Made by a program: the position numbers and the translations under genes
Notes under the pieces: model-generated
The model's database searches: none
Seen by the model: the letters and a program-made list of their open reading frames with translations, nothing else
Told to the model about the DNA's origin: nothing
Assembly: GCF_009192745.1 (NCBI RefSeq)
Contig: NZ_VTFV01000004.1
Location: 62,001 to 126,000 of the forward strand
Length of the DNA stretch: 64,000 nt
Direction of reading: 5' to 3'
Source of the DNA: Arthrobacter citreus
GTDB taxonomy: Bacteria; Actinomycetota; Actinomycetes; Actinomycetales; Micrococcaceae
Shown here: positions 62,936 through 64,000 of the stretch, one piece after another
Numbering within the stretch: position 1 is the first letter of the stretch
Layout of the letters: every line of letters begins with the position of its first letter

Positions 62936-64000
62936 TCAGTCCATCGCCAGGACCATTGCGGGTTCAGCGAGCACTTCACCGATATCGCGCAGGAATGCGG
63001 CGCCTTCCGCCCCGTCCACCAGCCGGTGGTCGAAGGAAAGGCTGAGCGTGGTGACCTGGCGCAGGGCGATGCCGCCCTCGTGCTCCCACGGCTGCTTCCG
63101 GACCGCACCCAGTGCCAGGATCGCAGCTTCGCCCGGGTTCAGGATGGGCGTGCCGGCATCAACGCCGAAGACACCCACGTTCGAGATTGACACTGTGCCG
63201 CCGGCCAGTGCTGCCGGAGGTGTCCGCCCGTCCCGGGCAGTTCCGGCCAGGTCCGAAATGGCCAGTGCCAGCTCACGCAGCCCCAGGTCCTGCGCGTCCT
63301 TGATGTTGGGAACCAGCAGACCCCTGGGCGTGGCCGCGGCGATACCGAGGTTCACGTAGCGGTAGCGGACAATCTCCCGCGCAGCTTCGTCCCAGCGGGC
63401 ATTCAGCGCCGGGTGGCGCCGCAGCGCAAGGCAGACGGCTTTGGCGGCCAGGACCAGCGGTGTCAGCCGGACGCCGTCGTATTCCTTGCGCCCGCGGAGC
63501 TTCTCCAGCAGGTTCATCGAGGGCGTCACATCCACGGTGAGGAACACCGTGGCGTGCGGTGCCGTGAAGGCGCTGGCCACCATGGCCGCTGCCGTGTGTT
63601 TGCGGATGCCCGCAATGGGGATCCGTTCCTCCCGCCCCTGGCCCAGGTGCGGAGCATCCGCGACCACCGGTTGTGATTGCTGCGGGTTCCGGTACGGTTC
63701 GGCGGAACTGCGCAGCAGCGCAGCTTCCACGTCACCGCGCAGGATCCGCCCCTGTGGCCCGGTACCGTCCACCGTGGACAGGTCGATGCCGAGGTCACGG
63801 GCGAGCTTGCGGACCGGCGGAGTGGACCGCGGCCGTTCCTGCACCGGAGAGTCAACGGCGTTCGCCGGGATTCCCGTCCCGGCTGCCGGCGCCGGGGCTT
63901 CCGCCACCTGCACGGCGGGCGCCGGCTGGAGGGCAGATTCCGTGCCGCTGAAGCCCCGGCGCGCGCGCCGGGCCGGACGCCCCGCCTTGTCGGGCTCTGC
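62936..64000 (-). CDS. Dihydrolipoamide acyltransferase (E2) of a branched-chain 2-oxoacid dehydrogenase, N-terminus outside the window
   Basis: The frame stays open from the stop at 62936 to the window edge, so the N-terminal lipoyl domain lies beyond it. The visible 354 residues have an Arg/Pro-rich linker, a peripheral-subunit-binding domain (TPPVRKLARDLGIDLSTVDG) and the catalytic acyltransferase domain ending in LSLSFDHRLVDGAEGAAF with the active-site histidine and aspartate. The leucine-degradation genes alongside make branched-chain ketoacid dehydrogenase E2 more likely than pyruvate dehydrogenase; the substrate is inferred from context. Confidence 0.88.
   Translation of the reverse strand, partial: AEPDKAGRPARRARRGFSGTESALQPAPAVQVAEAPAPAAGTGIPANAVDSPVQERPRSTPPVRKLARDLGIDLSTVDGTGPQGRILRGDVEAALLRSSAEPYRNPQQSQPVVADAPHLGQGREERIPIAGIRKHTAAAMVASAFTAPHATVFLTVDVTPSMNLLEKLRGRKEYDGVRLTPLVLAAKAVCLALRRHPALNARWDEAAREIVRYRYVNLGIAAATPRGLLVPNIKDAQDLGLRELALAISDLAGTARDGRTPPAALAGGTVSISNVGVFGVDAGTPILNPGEAAILALGAVRKQPWEHEGGIALRQVTTLSLSFDHRLVDGAEGAAFLRDIGEVLAEPAMVLAMD

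Overview
The window is a high-GC, gene-dense actinobacterial chromosome segment. An Arthrobacter-like member of the Micrococcaceae is the best guess. This rests on protein similarity as I recognise it, frequent leaderless promoters (TANNNT 6-7 bases before the start codon), and gene order shared with mycobacteria (dxr-rip1-ispG-GNAT, and the accD1/accA1/fadE19/scoAB locus next to a TetR gene). No rRNA, tRNA, CRISPR array, insertion sequence or phage gene was recognised.

Layout. 1-6240: molybdenum cofactor genes. The start of a probable moaE, then mogA, moaC and moeA lie on the minus strand with a tyrosine phosphatase and a membrane-anchored sulfite-oxidase-type enzyme; moaA and moaD diverge on the plus strand. 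6340-21300 is the translation and RNA block on the minus strand, in transcription order rimP, nusA, ylxR, infB, rbfA, [aminotransferase, opposite strand], truB, three small membrane proteins, ribF, rpsO, pnp and an M16 protease. 21400-28190: a DUF4439 lipid/secreted protein, an APH(6)-like kinase, a TSUP transporter, proS, a frameshifted lipoprotein gene and a GNAT gene. 28196-33634: ispG, a YciI protein, a SatD-like/DUF3307-like gene pair, a Rip1/RseP site-2 protease and dxr.

33700-54530 is the accessory part and the most interesting. A nine-gene minus-strand operon (44901 down to 35397) encodes a two-domain nitrilase, a flavin monooxygenase fused to an isocitrate-lyase/PEP-mutase domain, a maleate-isomerase-family protein, a Dabb protein, two isochorismatase-fold amidases, two CE4/imidase-like proteins and an MFS exporter. 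I infer a pathway for a cyclic imide or N-heterocycle ending in maleamate, maleate and fumarate. Next to it are an IclR regulator and a second operon (54480 down to 45987): a dipeptide-type ABC transporter with two paralogous SAM methyltransferases and two paralogous small proteins of unknown function. Similar TTCC...GGAA sites sit upstream of both operons, which suggests one regulon.

54700-64000: a leucine/branched-chain catabolic locus (MaoC, CoA-transferase A and B, isovaleryl-CoA-type dehydrogenase, methylcrotonyl-CoA-carboxylase-type alpha and beta subunits) with a divergent TetR gene, a GNAT gene, and the 3' part of a branched-chain 2-oxoacid dehydrogenase E2 gene that runs off the window.

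Other signals: two copies of a 56-60 bp palindrome 24 kb apart, a hairpin that would mask the pnp ribosome binding site, and many bidirectional hairpins between convergent genes. Coordinates of starts are my choice among alternatives and are explained per gene.
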